The translations under genes were made by a program, and so were the position numbers. Positions 23,383-35,202 of a stretch of 64,000 nt of DNA are shown piece after piece (within the stretch, counting starts at the first letter, position 1; the number at the start of each line of letters is the position of its first letter). The stretch comes from Mercurialis annua (lineage: Eukaryota > Streptophyta > Magnoliopsida > Malpighiales > Euphorbiaceae). The stretch spans positions 10,976,501 to 11,040,500 of the forward strand of contig NC_065576.1 in assembly GCF_937616625.2 (NCBI RefSeq), written 5' to 3'. The notes below the pieces were generated by a model that saw nothing but the letters and a program-made list of their open reading frames with translations, did not search any database and was not told the DNA's origin.

Positions 23383-25457
23383 AATAATGGCATGCAACAA
23401 ATATGCCAGGCTATATATCTTCCTCTGGCAATCACAAACGGTAATAACGCAACAAGCATCATATACACATAAGTTTAAAAAGTCGGAATGATATTTACAA
23501 AAAAAAAAACAGTTTCATACAACTCAAAACACAAACATCTATCTACTGCAGCTCTAGAAGTAAAGTACTGTTTCTTTACATACTTTCAAAAATATCAGAC
23601 TTATGGAACAAGGATAGAAATCTGTTGCTTCAAAGTTCTTTTTCACTTGAGAGGGAAAACTGTGAGGGGTCAGTATACGGGAATATGCTGAGTGAGTTCA
23701 TATTTACTAATAAGTATTCATATAAAATATAAAACAATGCAATAAACACTTGAATCACGTGCAGCCAAGTAAAAGATCTTATTGAAACCCTAATCCTCGA
23801 ACATGTCAAACGTATATAATCAAATCAAATTGATCCAAGTGGTCCGGCCCCGGGATAACTCAACCACGTCAGCCCCGACCAACCTCTTAATCCCAAGTTG
23901 TGGCTCCCGGGATAGCTCAACCCACTAGATACGGGTCTCGGGATAACTCAACTGAGTTCAACCTCGTATCTACATTTTATATATCTAACTTTCATATTCG
24001 TATTCATAAACATATTCACAGTTGTGATAAATTGAAATTGGTGATCACGCGGTCCTATTACCGCCGAATAGGAAGGCACATTCCATCGGATCGATACTGG
24101 TTTTAAACCAACGTATATGCGTTTCATGTAAAACATTGCATTTGAAAACATTCGATTCTAACATAATGCAATATAAAACATTTGCTTGTGTAAATACTTT
24201 AAAAGTAAATTTATACAAACTCATAGAAAACGCTATCCAAAAAATATTTCGGTGTTCAGAAATGTCAAGTTTCTTGAGCTCCTTGTCCAGCTGCTTCTTG
24301 CCTCGCCGGATCTAAAACGATTTCAAAATAATTGACTCACATCAGAATCCTATTCTAGGATTGATTCTAGACTCAAGACACGATACGCTAAACTCTTAAA
24401 CTATCGTGCTTTTCATGTGTTCAATCCTGATAAACGACTTGTAACTCATATCGATTTCTATCGCTTTATTGAATCGATTCTCGATTAACCTCTTTAGGTC
24501 AACAATTCAAATCAATCGATAAATTATCGATTTCGATCACGATACGCGTGTACGACAAATTTTTCAAAACAAAACGACGATTTGATTCATTGTGTGCGCG
24601 CGCTTCTGCCTATGCGGTTGCATTGGGGACTGTGCGCCCGCATAGTCTCAATATTGTGTGCTCGCACAGTCCGTCGACTGTGCGCTCGCACAGTCTGGCT
24701 GTGCGCGCACACATCTCGGTTGAGCGACGCACAGCCACGGGATTTCATCCCGGGCTTGATTCCGACGTGCTTCCAACTTATCAAGCGCTCTAATTCAATC
24801 CCCCAACTCTCAAAAACATCAAAATCACAAAATCTAAACTCAAAACGCCAAAATCGATCCTAAAATTGTTAACACGATAAAACCGTTCCGTAGTCTAAAA
24901 CTTTAACTTGATATATAATCACATTTATTCATTAAAAAGGCGAAACGTCAAGCTTACCTTGATTCCCCGTTGAAATACAATCGATTCGAGCTATAGAACG
25001 TCGGAAACGGAGGAGAAACGGAGATCGAGCGACGAAACGATAAATTTGACGATGAAAATGAATGAACCGAGGATGAAGGCTTCTAGATCCTTCATTCAAT
25101 ATCCATTTCTTATATATATTAGGCTAAATTGCACTTTGGTCCTTGAAACTTTTAAAAGTTACAATTTAGCCAAAACTTATCCTCGTCCAAATTTTAAACG
25201 GTCTTCGATTGACTCGAAACTTTTACCATAAATATATAAAATATTTCGCAGACTTTGGCGAAATAATTTCCATCACAGGAATTATATTTTATTTTATGTT
25301 AATTTTCTAAACTTTTCTCTCAAATCCCCCTAATACGCTTAGTAAAAATTATTCTAAATTCCCGATATTATTAAATTAAATTCTTCTTAATTTCAATTTA
25401 TCGGAATTCACGAAACGTGTCACGACTTAATTATTTTAAAATATTTGGGGTATTACA
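23383..25457 (+). mobile_element. 5'-truncated solo LTR (TGTCATGACC family), copy in unit A
   Basis: It ends ggggtattaca at 25457, followed by gaaaa. It aligns with the unit B LTR 35265-40596 minus its nested insertion. About 200 bp at the 5' end, including TGTCATGACCC, is missing here: sequence jumps from aataatggcatgcaac to atatgccaggctatat. It contains GC-rich inverted words (tgtgcgctcgcaca) near 24630-24720. The ORFs across this region are short and not conserved as proteins. Confidence 0.7.
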
Positions 25458-25739
25458 GAAAAGCCCTCAGAAATAGGAGCTTTTCTACTCCTATCATCTG
25501 CTTGTGACCCAGCATTCTTTCCTAGGAATTTTCGTTTTAAACGGGTGGGCTAGCTCACACAAGGAGTTTACTGAGTGGAGCCGCATGTCGTTGAGTACCA
25601 AGGTGGAAAAATGAAAGTTAAGGTTAGTTAATCATTATAATACAATTATACATCTATTTGTTTTGATTGATCCTATTCCCAGTATTAAACATTTCTGTAA
25701 TTCCTTTCTTTGTTCGTTTTGTTTTGTTTTTCTCCTAAA

Positions 25740-25835
25740 TAGACTTAGTATAATGGGAAATATGCTATTTGAGATGTTACTAAGTTATCAGAGGAGCTCT
25801 GGAAAACCACCGGAAAAGATTGATCATTTTCTCAT
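25740..25835 (+). pseudogene. Geranylgeranyl diphosphate synthase fragment (unit A copy)
   Basis: In one frame this reads DVTKLSEELWKTTGKD then a stop, a decayed form of the [17 protein letters not shown] segment that follows the second Asp-rich motif of plant GGPP synthases. It is the unit A counterpart of 41440-41515. The flanking exon-like piece (gagtaccaaggtggaaaaatg, 25595-25615) is also shared with unit B but has an internal deletion. Confidence 0.6.
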
Positions 25836-25989
25836 AATAATTTGAGAAAAGAAGGTTGTTTTGTATCATTTATAACATTAAATATCTACTTAGCATATAT
25901 GTCAAATAATAAGAATTTATTTGAACTTTTTTCGAGTGGGGAGAGTCTGATTTACAATTGAAACTGAAAGTGATAATTTAGAAAAATTT

Positions 25990-26395
25990 ACAATTTTACA
26001 AAAAAATAATATAATTGAAAAACTTCATAAATGTGAGTGTTTTTAAGATATTTTGCCTTTAATATATTACTTCAATTTAAAGAACAGTGTTAAATAATTG
26101 AGTTAATTACATATAAAATCATGACCTTTACCGTTAAAACGTGCCAGTCACAGACACCGCCTTTTTAAAAAAAAAATAACATTGACAATTTTTAGTGGCA
26201 TTTTTGCTACCGTGGCAGACCCATTTGGTGTTCAAGTCAGCGAAATTTACCGAAAAATGTGCCTATGATGGAATTCAAAAATAAATAATTTTATAAATAT
26301 CATGTTATTTTTAAAATTTGGTGTAAAGATTATAATTTTATAAGTAATTAACTCTAAATAATTTAAGAGTAAACTATAGTAAAACTAGAAAGCGC
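25990..26395. other. AT-rich spacer with MITE-like arms
   Basis: Non-coding and shared with unit B at about 41700-42100. It contains partly inverted arms (ttaattacatataaaatcatgac... and ...tttataagtaattaactc) typical of the MITE families in this cluster. Confidence 0.45.
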
Positions 26396-26572
26396 AATAT
26401 AGAGACTTAGCCAAACTTATTTTGTTTTTATCCATCTCATAGGCATGATTGAACATGCACCCAGTCCCACCCATTTAATAATGAGTGTGGATCAATGAAA
26501 TGATATCCCGTGGCCGCGGAAATCTATATTGAATCTTTATCATTTATGGATTAAGTAACCTATTAAATCATC

Positions 26573-26575
<3 letters not shown>

Positions 26576-26626
<51 letters not shown>
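26576..26626. repeat. (AT)n microsatellite replacing exon 1 of SABATH-2
   Basis: About 25 uninterrupted AT units. In SABATH-4 the sequence left of it (catcatttatatata) leads to the TATA box and exon 1, and the sequence right of it (gaatattattattt) is intron 1. Confidence 0.9.
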
Positions 26627-26628
<2 letters not shown>

Positions 26629-26763
26629 CGAATATTATTATTTAAAATTATAATTTCTTTTTTTAGAATTGTGAATATTATTATTTAAAATTATATTATA
26701 TTAATTTTTGATAGAAAGTATTATTGTAAATCTAACTGTTATTTTTTTGCTCATGTTATTCAA

Positions 26764-27102
26764 AACCTAATATTCCAAATAAACTCGATCTTTTAATCTT
26801 TTTTTAATTTCAGCCCGACTTCGTAAAATTATCTATTGTACCTAAATTCACACATTTCACTTTCAATTGGACCTAAATTATTTATTTTTCATTGAAAAAA
26901 ATTTCAAATAAATCATTCATTCTGAATTTTTTAAATGGAAAACAGATCAAATAAATTATTTATAAGGGTTTTTTTGAATTTTTTTCGAATAAACCAATTT
27001 ACAAAATTTGCTACAATTGAAACTCAAAGAATGAATGGGTACAATTGGCTATTTTCAACGTCGGAGTGAAATTCAATAGGGGCTAAAAGGTCAAGCCTAT
27101 TA
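26764..27102. mobile_element. MULE-type MITE in SABATH-2 intron 1
   Basis: Foldback arms flanked by ttattcaa on both sides (26756-26763 and 27103-27110). The orthologous insertion is in SABATH-4 at 45189-45535. SABATH-1 and SABATH-3 have the uninterrupted site (attattcatttac, attattcaatgg). Confidence 0.7.
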
Positions 27103-27129
27103 TTATTCAATTACTTTTGCAAATCCGAA

Positions 27130-27350
27130 TTTTTTTTTGAGAGGAATTTTGGTAGATTTTATATTAAGAAACAATTTTTCGTTGCTTAATTTACAATTCT
27201 ATTCTAACTCAAATATTTAAATAGATATCTTAATTTTTTAATTAATAAAATAATTATCATAAAACCTTTAATTAACTAATCAATTAGTAAGGATTATTTT
27301 GTAAATGGGCATGTCCTCTCTACCATCCGTGTTTTTATATATAGTATAGA
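27130..27350 (-). mobile_element. Helitron 5'-end fragment
   Basis: On the minus strand it begins TCTATACTATATATAAAAAC after an A and continues acggatggtagagag. This is the same family as 10689-11249 but without a matching hairpin/CTAG end, so it is truncated. Confidence 0.55.
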
Positions 27351-27407
27351 TATAGATTATGGATTAAAATAATTAAATTTTCAATAGTTATATTTACATT
27401 TTTACTA

Positions 27408-27912
27408 GGTCTAATCACTCAAAAACCCCTCACCTTTACACTTTTTTTCAATTCTACCCCGACGTTGAAAATTTGTCAATTTTACCCACTTTTGAATTTT
27501 CCGTTTTCAATTGTACCCCAATATTTTAATTTTTGTTAATTTTTTTACTTAAATGATGAAATCATTCAATTAATTAAGTCTAAACATGAAATTCAATTCT
27601 TTTTTATTCAAAAAAGTACAAATAAGTCCTTTATTTTTAAAAACTAACTAAAAATCATAATCAAATTAACACTAATTTAAATTCTTAATTAATTTAACTA
27701 AATTTAAATAAATTTTAAAAATATACAATCAATATATGCGAGATATGGAGAATGTTTTAAACAAATTTCCAAACGCAAAAGACGTTAATTTAATTTTTCA
27801 GGGTACAATTGAAACACAAAAATGCAAAATAGGGTAAAATTGACAAATTTTCAACGTCAGGATATGATTGAAAAGGGGCTAAAAGGTCGGGGTATTTTTA
27901 AGACATTAGGCC
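27408..27912. mobile_element. MULE-type MITE, 505 bp, in SABATH-2 intron 1
   Basis: Inverted ends GGTCTAATCACTC and ...GACATTAGGCC, with long complementary arms, flanked by a perfect 9-bp duplication tttttacta (27399-27407 and 27913-27921). The paralogous SABATH-4 intron has the empty site with one tttttacta at 46008-46016. A 9-bp duplication fits Mutator-like elements. Confidence 0.85.
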
Positions 27913-28281
27913 TTTTTACTATAATTAGCTTAAATGTATTTTGTTTATTTTATTTTAGTTCAAAACAAATTTGTCCATTCTAAAACTTTAAAAAAATCTA
28001 CATTTCAAAATTTATGCTCCAATATAAATATTTCGGTTAAATTTTGCAGTAAAAGGTGATATCAAAATCAAAGGCAGTAATGAAGGAAGCTATGACCGAT
28101 CTCTATAAGAACAATTTTCCAAAAAGTTTAACCATTGCCGATTTCGGTTGCTCTTCAGGGCCAAACACTCTATTTGCTGTATCTGAAATCATCGAAGCAG
28201 TAGAAAAGACTTGTAGAGATCTGGACCGTCAATCACCAGAATATCATGTCTTCTTGAATGATTTAGCGAACAATGACTTCA

Positions 28282-28783
28282 AAAATAAAAACTGTTACAC
28301 ATTTAATAAATAATATTATTATGGTAAGCAAAAAAGTAAATGTTTGAACCAAACCAGACCAGGCCGGGCACGCACATGGTAAATTGGGAATGATTCATCG
28401 TCAAACCCGTTCACAAAATTGGGTATCTTTTAGATGAAAAAAGACCAAATCTATAAATTCAATAAATTGAATTCTCCTAAACAATGTGGAAAAACTACAA
28501 AAAAATTTATATTTTCATTCCACATAAACACTTTCCTTTTTATTTTAAATTCAAGATTATCCTAACATGCATCATATCATACAAGTCATGTATAAAGTGG
28601 ATGCACCAAAATAAAGATTTAGCCAAATTGCCTTTGCTCACTTCTCATAGGCTCATGACTGAACATGCCCCACCCAATTCAAAATAATGTGGCAAATAAT
28701 GGGACAGAATCTTTATTGAATCTTTATTGTTTATGTACTGCCAAACCTAATGTTCATGCATTGCCTAACCTTTAAAAAATATA
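28282..28783 (+). promoter_or_regulatory. Upstream region of SABATH-3
   Basis: It matches 15205-15760 base for base over long stretches (tacaagtcatgtataaagtg, ggatgcaccaaaataaagat, ctcataggctcatgactgaa). It is joined directly to the broken exon 2 of SABATH-2. Confidence 0.6.
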
Positions 28784-29048
28784 TTACCTCCGTTCTTTTT
28801 TATTTGTCCATTTAGCGAATATTGCACATACCAAGATACTACTCCTTTTGTCTTAATTTTTAAAGAGAAATACTAATTAATGTAACCCTATTAGTTAATA
28901 AGTGCCTTTTAAGTTAAAACATAATCATTTATTATGAATGGGTAAATTTGGAAGATAATAGCTAAAATCACATTGAAATTCTAAATAGACAACTAATTAG
29001 AAACAAATATATTTTACTAAATGGACAACTAAAAAAGAACGGAAGAAG
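28784..29048. mobile_element. Stowaway-like MITE upstream of SABATH-3
   Basis: Inverted ends ttacctccgttctttttt and aaaaaagaacggaagaag, flanked by TA on both sides. The CTCCGTTC core is typical of plant Stowaway (Tc1/mariner) MITEs. The matching site near 15762 is empty. Confidence 0.8.
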
Positions 29049-29100
29049 TATTTTTTAAACTTCAACGAGATAGCAGTACTGCTTATCATAGTTTAGCCAC

Positions 29101-29110
29101 TATAAATAGA
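29101..29110 (+). promoter_or_regulatory. TATA box of SABATH-3
   Basis: tataaataga, 82 bp before the ATG at 29183, in the same leader context as SABATH-1 and SABATH-4 (gctgatgaacaaaaagca). Confidence 0.75.
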
Positions 29111-29182
29111 GGAAAACGCTGATGAACAAAAAGCAGTTCAAACAAACTTAAAAAAGAATAGTAAAAGAAATTATAGAGAGAG

Positions 29183-32100
29183 ATGGAAGTGGTGCAAGTG
29201 CTTCACATGAATGGTGGAAATGGAAAAACTAGTTATGCTCAAAACTCATTGCTTCAGGTAATCTTTTACATACCTGCAATATGTCAATATATCATTTTAA
29301 AATTTAATTGATTAAAAAGTTGTGTTATTTTTATAATTATTAATTTATAATTATATTAATTAATCATAGAGTGTATCAATGTAAATTAAACTATTATTTT
29401 AATATTATTCAATGGCTTTTTATAAATCCGAAGTGAACTTTTAAATTTTCTAAGTCGAACGATGATTTCGTAACAAAATAAAAAACAATAACATTACAAG
29501 ATAGCTAATATATGGAAAATAACATTTATTTGTTTGAATTAGAGTAATTTAAAATTATTAAGATGATAATAATTAAATTTTACAGCGAAAGGTGATATCA
29601 AAATCAAAGGCAGCAATAAAGGAAGCCATGACCAATTTCTATAATAAAAGCTCTCAAAACACTATAGCTATTGCGGACTTTGGCTGCTCTTCAGGGCCAA
29701 ACACTTTATTTGCTGTATCTGAAATCATCGAAACAGTAGAGAAAATTTGTAAAGATTTGGACCGTCAATCACCAGAATATCATGTGTTCTTGAATGATCT
29801 TGCCAACAATGACTTTAATACTGTTTTTAAGTACTTGCTGCCAGATTTCCAGACAAAAATGAAAGAATATACTAAAGAGCAATGTTTCATTTCTGGAACC
29901 CCTGGTTCTTTTCATGGGAGGCTTTTCCCTACCAACACTCTTCATTTTGCGTATTCATCTAGTAGTCTCCACTGGCTGTCGCAGGTAACATTATTGGAAC
30001 TCGAAATATTCGTGAATGTTCATAAATTGAGAATATCAATCAGACTATTCTAACATTATTAGTATCAATGTATCATACGTCAATAAATTTTTAAATTATT
30101 TCAAAAATTAATAAATTTAATATTAATTCATTTTTTAAGATTATTAAACTTTAATATTTATTTTAGAAAAAATTCAATCTAATTTTATAGACGTGGCCCA
30201 TTAATATCTGTCATATAAGCAATCCATGCCATACATTTAAATCCAGCAATATATTATATAATCTTTTATAAAATAAGAATATCAATCAAACTACTCCAAT
30301 ATTATCAGTACCAATATACTATACGTCAATGAACTTTTAAGTTATTTTAATAAGAATATTAAACATTAATTTATTTTCTTAAGATCATTAAACTTTATTT
30401 TTTTTTTAAATTTCGATATAGTTTTACCTACGTGACCTATTAATATTCGTGTTATGATCAGAAATTCAGTGATACACTATGTAAGTTAGTATCCATTCAT
30501 ATATAATTGGCTTATCCACCAAAAATTGTCAAACCTTTGCGTCTCGAGTCAGATTTAGCCAAACCTTTAAAAACCATCAGATTTAGCCCAACCTTATATG
30601 TTGTGTTTCTTTATTAGCCATTTTTGAATCGAACCGAATTTTATGCCTACATGTCATCCATGTCACTGCCAACTTAGCAAAACAAGCTGATATGGTATTA
30701 AAAATCACTAACCCAAACCTAACCAAACCAAATATTAAATCAAACAAAATCAAATTCAACTAATTCAAATCAATTCAATTTTTATTTTAAATTATATTTA
30801 ATTAAAATAAATATTAATTATCTCAATATTTTATTTTATTCCGATTAAAATTCACGCCGACTAATAAATTTAGTTGAATTTAATTTTAATTAATTTATAT
30901 ATAAATTTTAATTAGTTAAATAAAAAATATAAATCATCTAAAATTAATATAAAAAAAATTAATTACCGCTAATTTTTTCTAAATAATGTTATTAAAATTT
31001 TCGATGCTTAAATATTCTTTAAAAAAATGAAATAATTTTTTTTATCAAAATTCAGAACCACCGATGGAGGATCTGTCAAAAAATGAAAGACCCACCGTGG
31101 GTCTGTGAGAACAGACCCACAATTATCGGTGGGTCTGTTCTCACAGACCCACCACCACGGTGGGTTTGTTTGAGAACAGACCCACCATTACCGGTGGGTC
31201 TGTTCTCAAACAAACCCACCACCACGGTGGGTCTGTGAGAACAGACCCACCATCACCGGTGGGTCTGTGACAGATCCACCGGTGATGGTGGATCTGTGAG
31301 GTGGGTCTGTGACAGATCCACTGGTGATGGTGGGTCTGTTCTCACAGACCCACCATCACCGATGGGTCTGTTCAGAACAGAGCCACCGGTGGTGGGTTTG
31401 TCATTTTTTGACAGACCCACCATCATCATGGTGGGTCTGATTTTTTGGTAAAAAAAATTTTAAAAAAATTATTTAATTTTTTCAGAAATTACATTGAAAA
31501 ATTATTCCGGCGGTCGGTTTTTCGTATGCGTCTCGGTCGCGGCCGATTTTTGATTGATTAAAATTAATTAAAATGACGGTGAATTTTTTTTAATATTATA
31601 ATGTTGAGATAATTGAAATATGAGTTTTAGTAATTAATTAATAATTAATTTGATTTATTTGGGTTTGATGTTTTTTGGTTTATTATTTGGTTTGATTAAG
31701 TTGGGTTAGTGAATGTGTCATGTCAGCAAATTTTGCTGAGTTGCTGAGTTAATTGTCATCCTATAAATTGATCAATAATTATTTTTCACTGATTTATAAA
31801 TTAGGTTCCAAGAGGATTGGAGAGTAACAAAAGAAATATATACATAAATAGAACAAGTCCACCAAATGTTTTCAAGGCATATTGTGGCCAATTTCAAAAG
31901 GATTTTTCCATGTTTTTGGAGTGTCGCTCTAAGGAAATGATATCAGGAGGACGCATGGTATTAACTTTTCTTGGAAGGAGAAGCACAGATCCTTGTAGCA
32001 AAGAGTGTTGCTATTTTTGGGAGCTTTTGGCTATGGCTCTCAATCAATTAGTCTCCGAGGTAAATAATTAGTATTCATTGAAGAATTTATATCATTATAT

Positions 32101-33198
32101 AGTACAATGTTTTCTTTTTATTTTCACCAACTAATATGATAAAAATTGATAATATTTTAACGGCTTAATACATAGTTTGACCCCTGAACTTGTACCCTTT
32201 TACCCATCTAACCCCTAAACTTAACGTCTCACCTATTGAACCCCTGAACTTGTTAAATAACCCGATTTGACCCCCGAACATGATAAATATGTAAACATTG
32301 AACCCCTCCGTACACAATTTCTTCTAGAATGTTTCAAGTGACAGGTGGACACGAAGGGTTCAATATTTACATATTTATCAAGTTCAGGGGTCAAATCGGA
32401 TTATTTAACAAGTTCAGAGGTTCGATAGGTGAGACGTTAAGTTTAGAGGTTAGATGGGTAAAAAGGTACAAGTTCAGGGGTCAAACTATGTATTAAGCCA
32501 TATTTTAACTACAATTAATAATATATTCACGGATTGATTACTACATTTATTATTATCAAGTGTAAAGGTAAGTTGATGGTTCACAATATAATATGAAAAA
32601 CTAGGTTTATGTAAGAATTTATCGATTTCTTCCTTCTACTTTTCTGTCTATACTGCGTTCTTTATCAGTATGACATGGTATATTTCTTTACTTATTCAAG
32701 GATTCTTTTATATAAATTTTTTTTATTCAAATTGGACTTTACATGTAATAACGAATTATTTTTATTTTGCAAAAAACTAACATAATTTGAGGTATGAATT
32801 TAAACTTATGAAGTGTGTTGATGATTTAGGGAACGATCGACGAAGACAAATTTAATTCCTTCAACATTCCTTTCTATACACCATCTCCATATGAAGTGAA
32901 ATGTGAGGTTGATAAGCAAGGATCCTTCACCATTGACAAATTGGAGATTTATGAGCATAATTGGAATGAATGTCTCAATGAATTTGACTCCTCGGAAGCT
33001 ACTAAGGATGTGGGATATATATTTGCAAACTTCATAAGATCTGGAATGGAGCCTCTTATTATCAACCACTTCGGTTTCCAGGAAGCCGTCATAGATGAGG
33101 TTTTTAATCGATACTCATCGATCGTCAATGATTGCATGGCAAAGGAGAAGAATGAGTTCGTCTATTTTATATTGTCCATCACTAAGAAATATGACTAA
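29183..33198 (+). CDS. SABATH-3: SAM-dependent carboxyl methyltransferase, apparent recombinant copy
   Basis: Exons 29183-29257, 29586-29984, 31805-32059 and 32830-33198, all phase 0 with GT-AG borders, encode 365 residues. Motifs are as in SABATH-1: [12 protein letters not shown] at the N-terminus, [25 protein letters not shown] and SSSSLHWLSQ with His154-Trp155. The KDLDRQ insertion is shared with SABATH-2 and -4. Exon 4 starts GTIDEDKFN, where both other genes have GMIDE. The last 50 or so codons and the 3' flank match SABATH-1 almost perfectly, while exon 2 and early exon 4 follow SABATH-4, so it looks mosaic. Intron 2 is swollen to 1.8 kb by a foldback element and intron 3 contains a 338-bp MITE. 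The frame is intact and it is probably functional unless intron size disturbs splicing. Confidence 0.88.
30515..31760. mobile_element. Foldback element with GC-rich hairpin core in SABATH-3 intron 2
   Basis: AT-rich arms at about 30700-30880 (aacccaaacctaaccaaacc, aaatattaaatcaaac) and 31530-31745 (gtttgattaagttgggttag and upstream) are inverted copies. Between them, 31060-31440 is a cluster of nested palindromes built from gtgggtctgt and acagacccac. The outer left part is a relative of the MITE at 50940-51187. Neither SABATH-1 intron 2 (725 bp) nor SABATH-4 intron 2 (440 bp) contains it. Confidence 0.7.
32162..32499. mobile_element. MULE-type MITE, 338 bp, in SABATH-3 intron 3
   Basis: Near-perfect long inverted repeat beginning GGCTTAATACATAGTTTGAC and ending with its complement. 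It is flanked by the 10-bp duplication atattttaac (32152-32161 and 32500-32509). Confidence 0.9.
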
Positions 33199-33359
33199 GT
33201 TCAATTCTATTTCTGTCTAATACTAAGGCAAATAATATGAAATAGATGTGCTTTTTATGAATAAGTAAGAATTTGTGTGTAATTGGTACAAGAACATTTG
33301 CAGAGCTTTAATTATATAAAATATTATTTTTCTGATAAATAATAATATATTAAAAAACC

Positions 33360-35202
33360 ATAAAAAAATTGCAGCGAAAATTCTTGATCTCATAATGGTT
33401 TGCCCGCATAAGATGTGCAAAGTAACTATGAGTAGTATTTCCTACATTTAGCTGAAAGAATTCAATCAATGTCGGCTGCCTCTGCCTGTTATTCTCCTGC
33501 TGATTCTGCTCTTTGAGAATCACTCTGTTATCCCCCACATTATTGAAACCAGGTGGAACACCATCTTCTACGCCATATTAAGATTGTGGGATCCGGTTGA
33601 AAAGGTTGTAGAGGTAGTCCTTTACGTCGTGTATTATGCATACACTACTAGAAGAGTACCTGAAATAACAAAAACAACAAAATTCCCACGCGTAAAATAA
33701 GAAAAATAAACATTAAATAGAGCCAAGCTATCCTAACTTAGATGTTAAAGATATGCTTTCCCCGACAACGGTGTCAAAAAACTGTTGATAAAAATACGCA
33801 AGCGTATGTATGTCAACTTGTAATATATACTGCGAAGTCCAGAATCGTACCAAAAGAGAAAGCTACTGAATACACCCAGATACGATGCTAAATTTGAATA
33901 GCCAAAAAGATAATTTGAGTGAAGCAATTAAATTAAAGAACAAAACTAAACAATTAATGATTAAAGTAAACTAAAGCTGCACTTAAAATAAGGTTCAAAC
34001 AATAATGAGGAAGATCAGTGATTATATATCTTCATCATGCCATTAATCTCATGGTTTATGGAATTCGTTGTCAACTTGCGGTTTAGGCTGATATAAAGCA
34101 CCTATAGCTCTCTCTCTCGAGCCGCTACAGGCAAAAACAGACAATTAATCAATTAAAAGGCAAACTACTCACTCTCGTGTTATACTTGACCTAATTAACT
34201 AGTTTATTGATGTTTGTTAAGCAAACGTTAAGAACACGCACTCGTTAATTCACTCTCGTGTTATCAACTCATGCGTTGTCGATTATACGGTCTATTTCAA
34301 TTCAACTCTCTCAAATTACAATTAAAACACAAGGCAATAGTTAGGTGATCAGATTAAACTTAGAGTTTAGAATAGTAATCAATGCGTAATTATAACAAGA
34401 AATTATTAAACCAATTAATTAACGAGGCATAAAGTCAATCAATAATCCCTAATAATGGATTTAGCTACTCATGATCAAAGATAAACCAACAGTATAATAA
34501 ATGGAATTCATAATTTATAAGGTAAACTATGATAAGAATCTCTCTTAATTATCATACCTTAATTGAATAAAAAACCAAATACAAAAATCGAAGATAAATA
34601 TCCAAACCGAAGAGTAATCAAATCGAAAGAATAATAAACTAAAGCTCAAATTAGGGTTTATGATTAATATAAATTGTGCAAACCCTTTTACAAGATGATG
34701 ATAAAGCCTATTTAAACCCTTAAGCTAAAAGGGTTAACACTAATTTTGAGCTCTATGTAATGTCTGAAATGCCCTGGGACTTCGGTCTCCTAATCGCGAT
34801 CTTTTCATTTAAAACAATTACTTTCCTCACGACGTGAGAATGATGTCTCACGATGTGAGACTTCTTTATCACGATGCGAGGTTCATCGTGCGCCCATCAT
34901 GCGTTTCTTCTGCCAAATCTCCAATCTGTGTTTCCTTCCTTCACGTTGTGAGAACTGATTCTCACGTTGTGAAGATGGCCTTTCACATCGTGATACTTGT
35001 CTTGAGGCCAACGTGCGCTTTCTTCTGTTTGTGTCCTTTACATCCCATCATTTGGCACGTCGTGAGTGTGCCCTTTCACGACGTGAGACTTGTCTACGAA
35101 ACTGCTTATACTTCGCAATTCTTCACATGGGTCTAATATATCTCAATTAAGCTCAGAATCCCTACATTTCCATGCATAAACCTGTAATACTCAGACATAA
35201 CA
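33360..35202 (-). mobile_element. Truncated Athila-type element, copy in unit B (LTR 33783-35202)
   Basis: Same structure as 21540-23382: short internal segment, primer-binding site ttccccgacaacggtgtc on the plus strand (33758-33780), then a 1.42-kb LTR with TG...CA ends on the minus strand. It has scattered point differences from unit A. Confidence 0.65.

Larger units (their letters stand above)
26396..28281 (+). pseudogene. SABATH-2: truncated SABATH pseudogene
   Basis: The promoter-like block (26400-26575) matches that of SABATH-4. Exon 1 and the TATA region are missing, replaced by an (AT)n tract, after which intron 1 sequence resumes. Exon 2 begins at 28050 with TAA in place of CAA (the first Gln). 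It then reads [40 protein letters not shown] and [10 protein letters not shown] before breaking off at about 28281, mid-exon, into upstream sequence of SABATH-3. Exons 3 and 4 are absent. It is closest to SABATH-4 and is the broken right edge of the duplicated unit. It cannot encode a working methyltransferase. Confidence 0.88.

Noticed and set aside
24548..24863. Overlapping frames rich in Arg/His/Cys/Ala in the LTR
   Set aside because: They translate the palindromic gtgcgctcgcac words; the same happens at 39592-40000 in other frames. Not protein genes.
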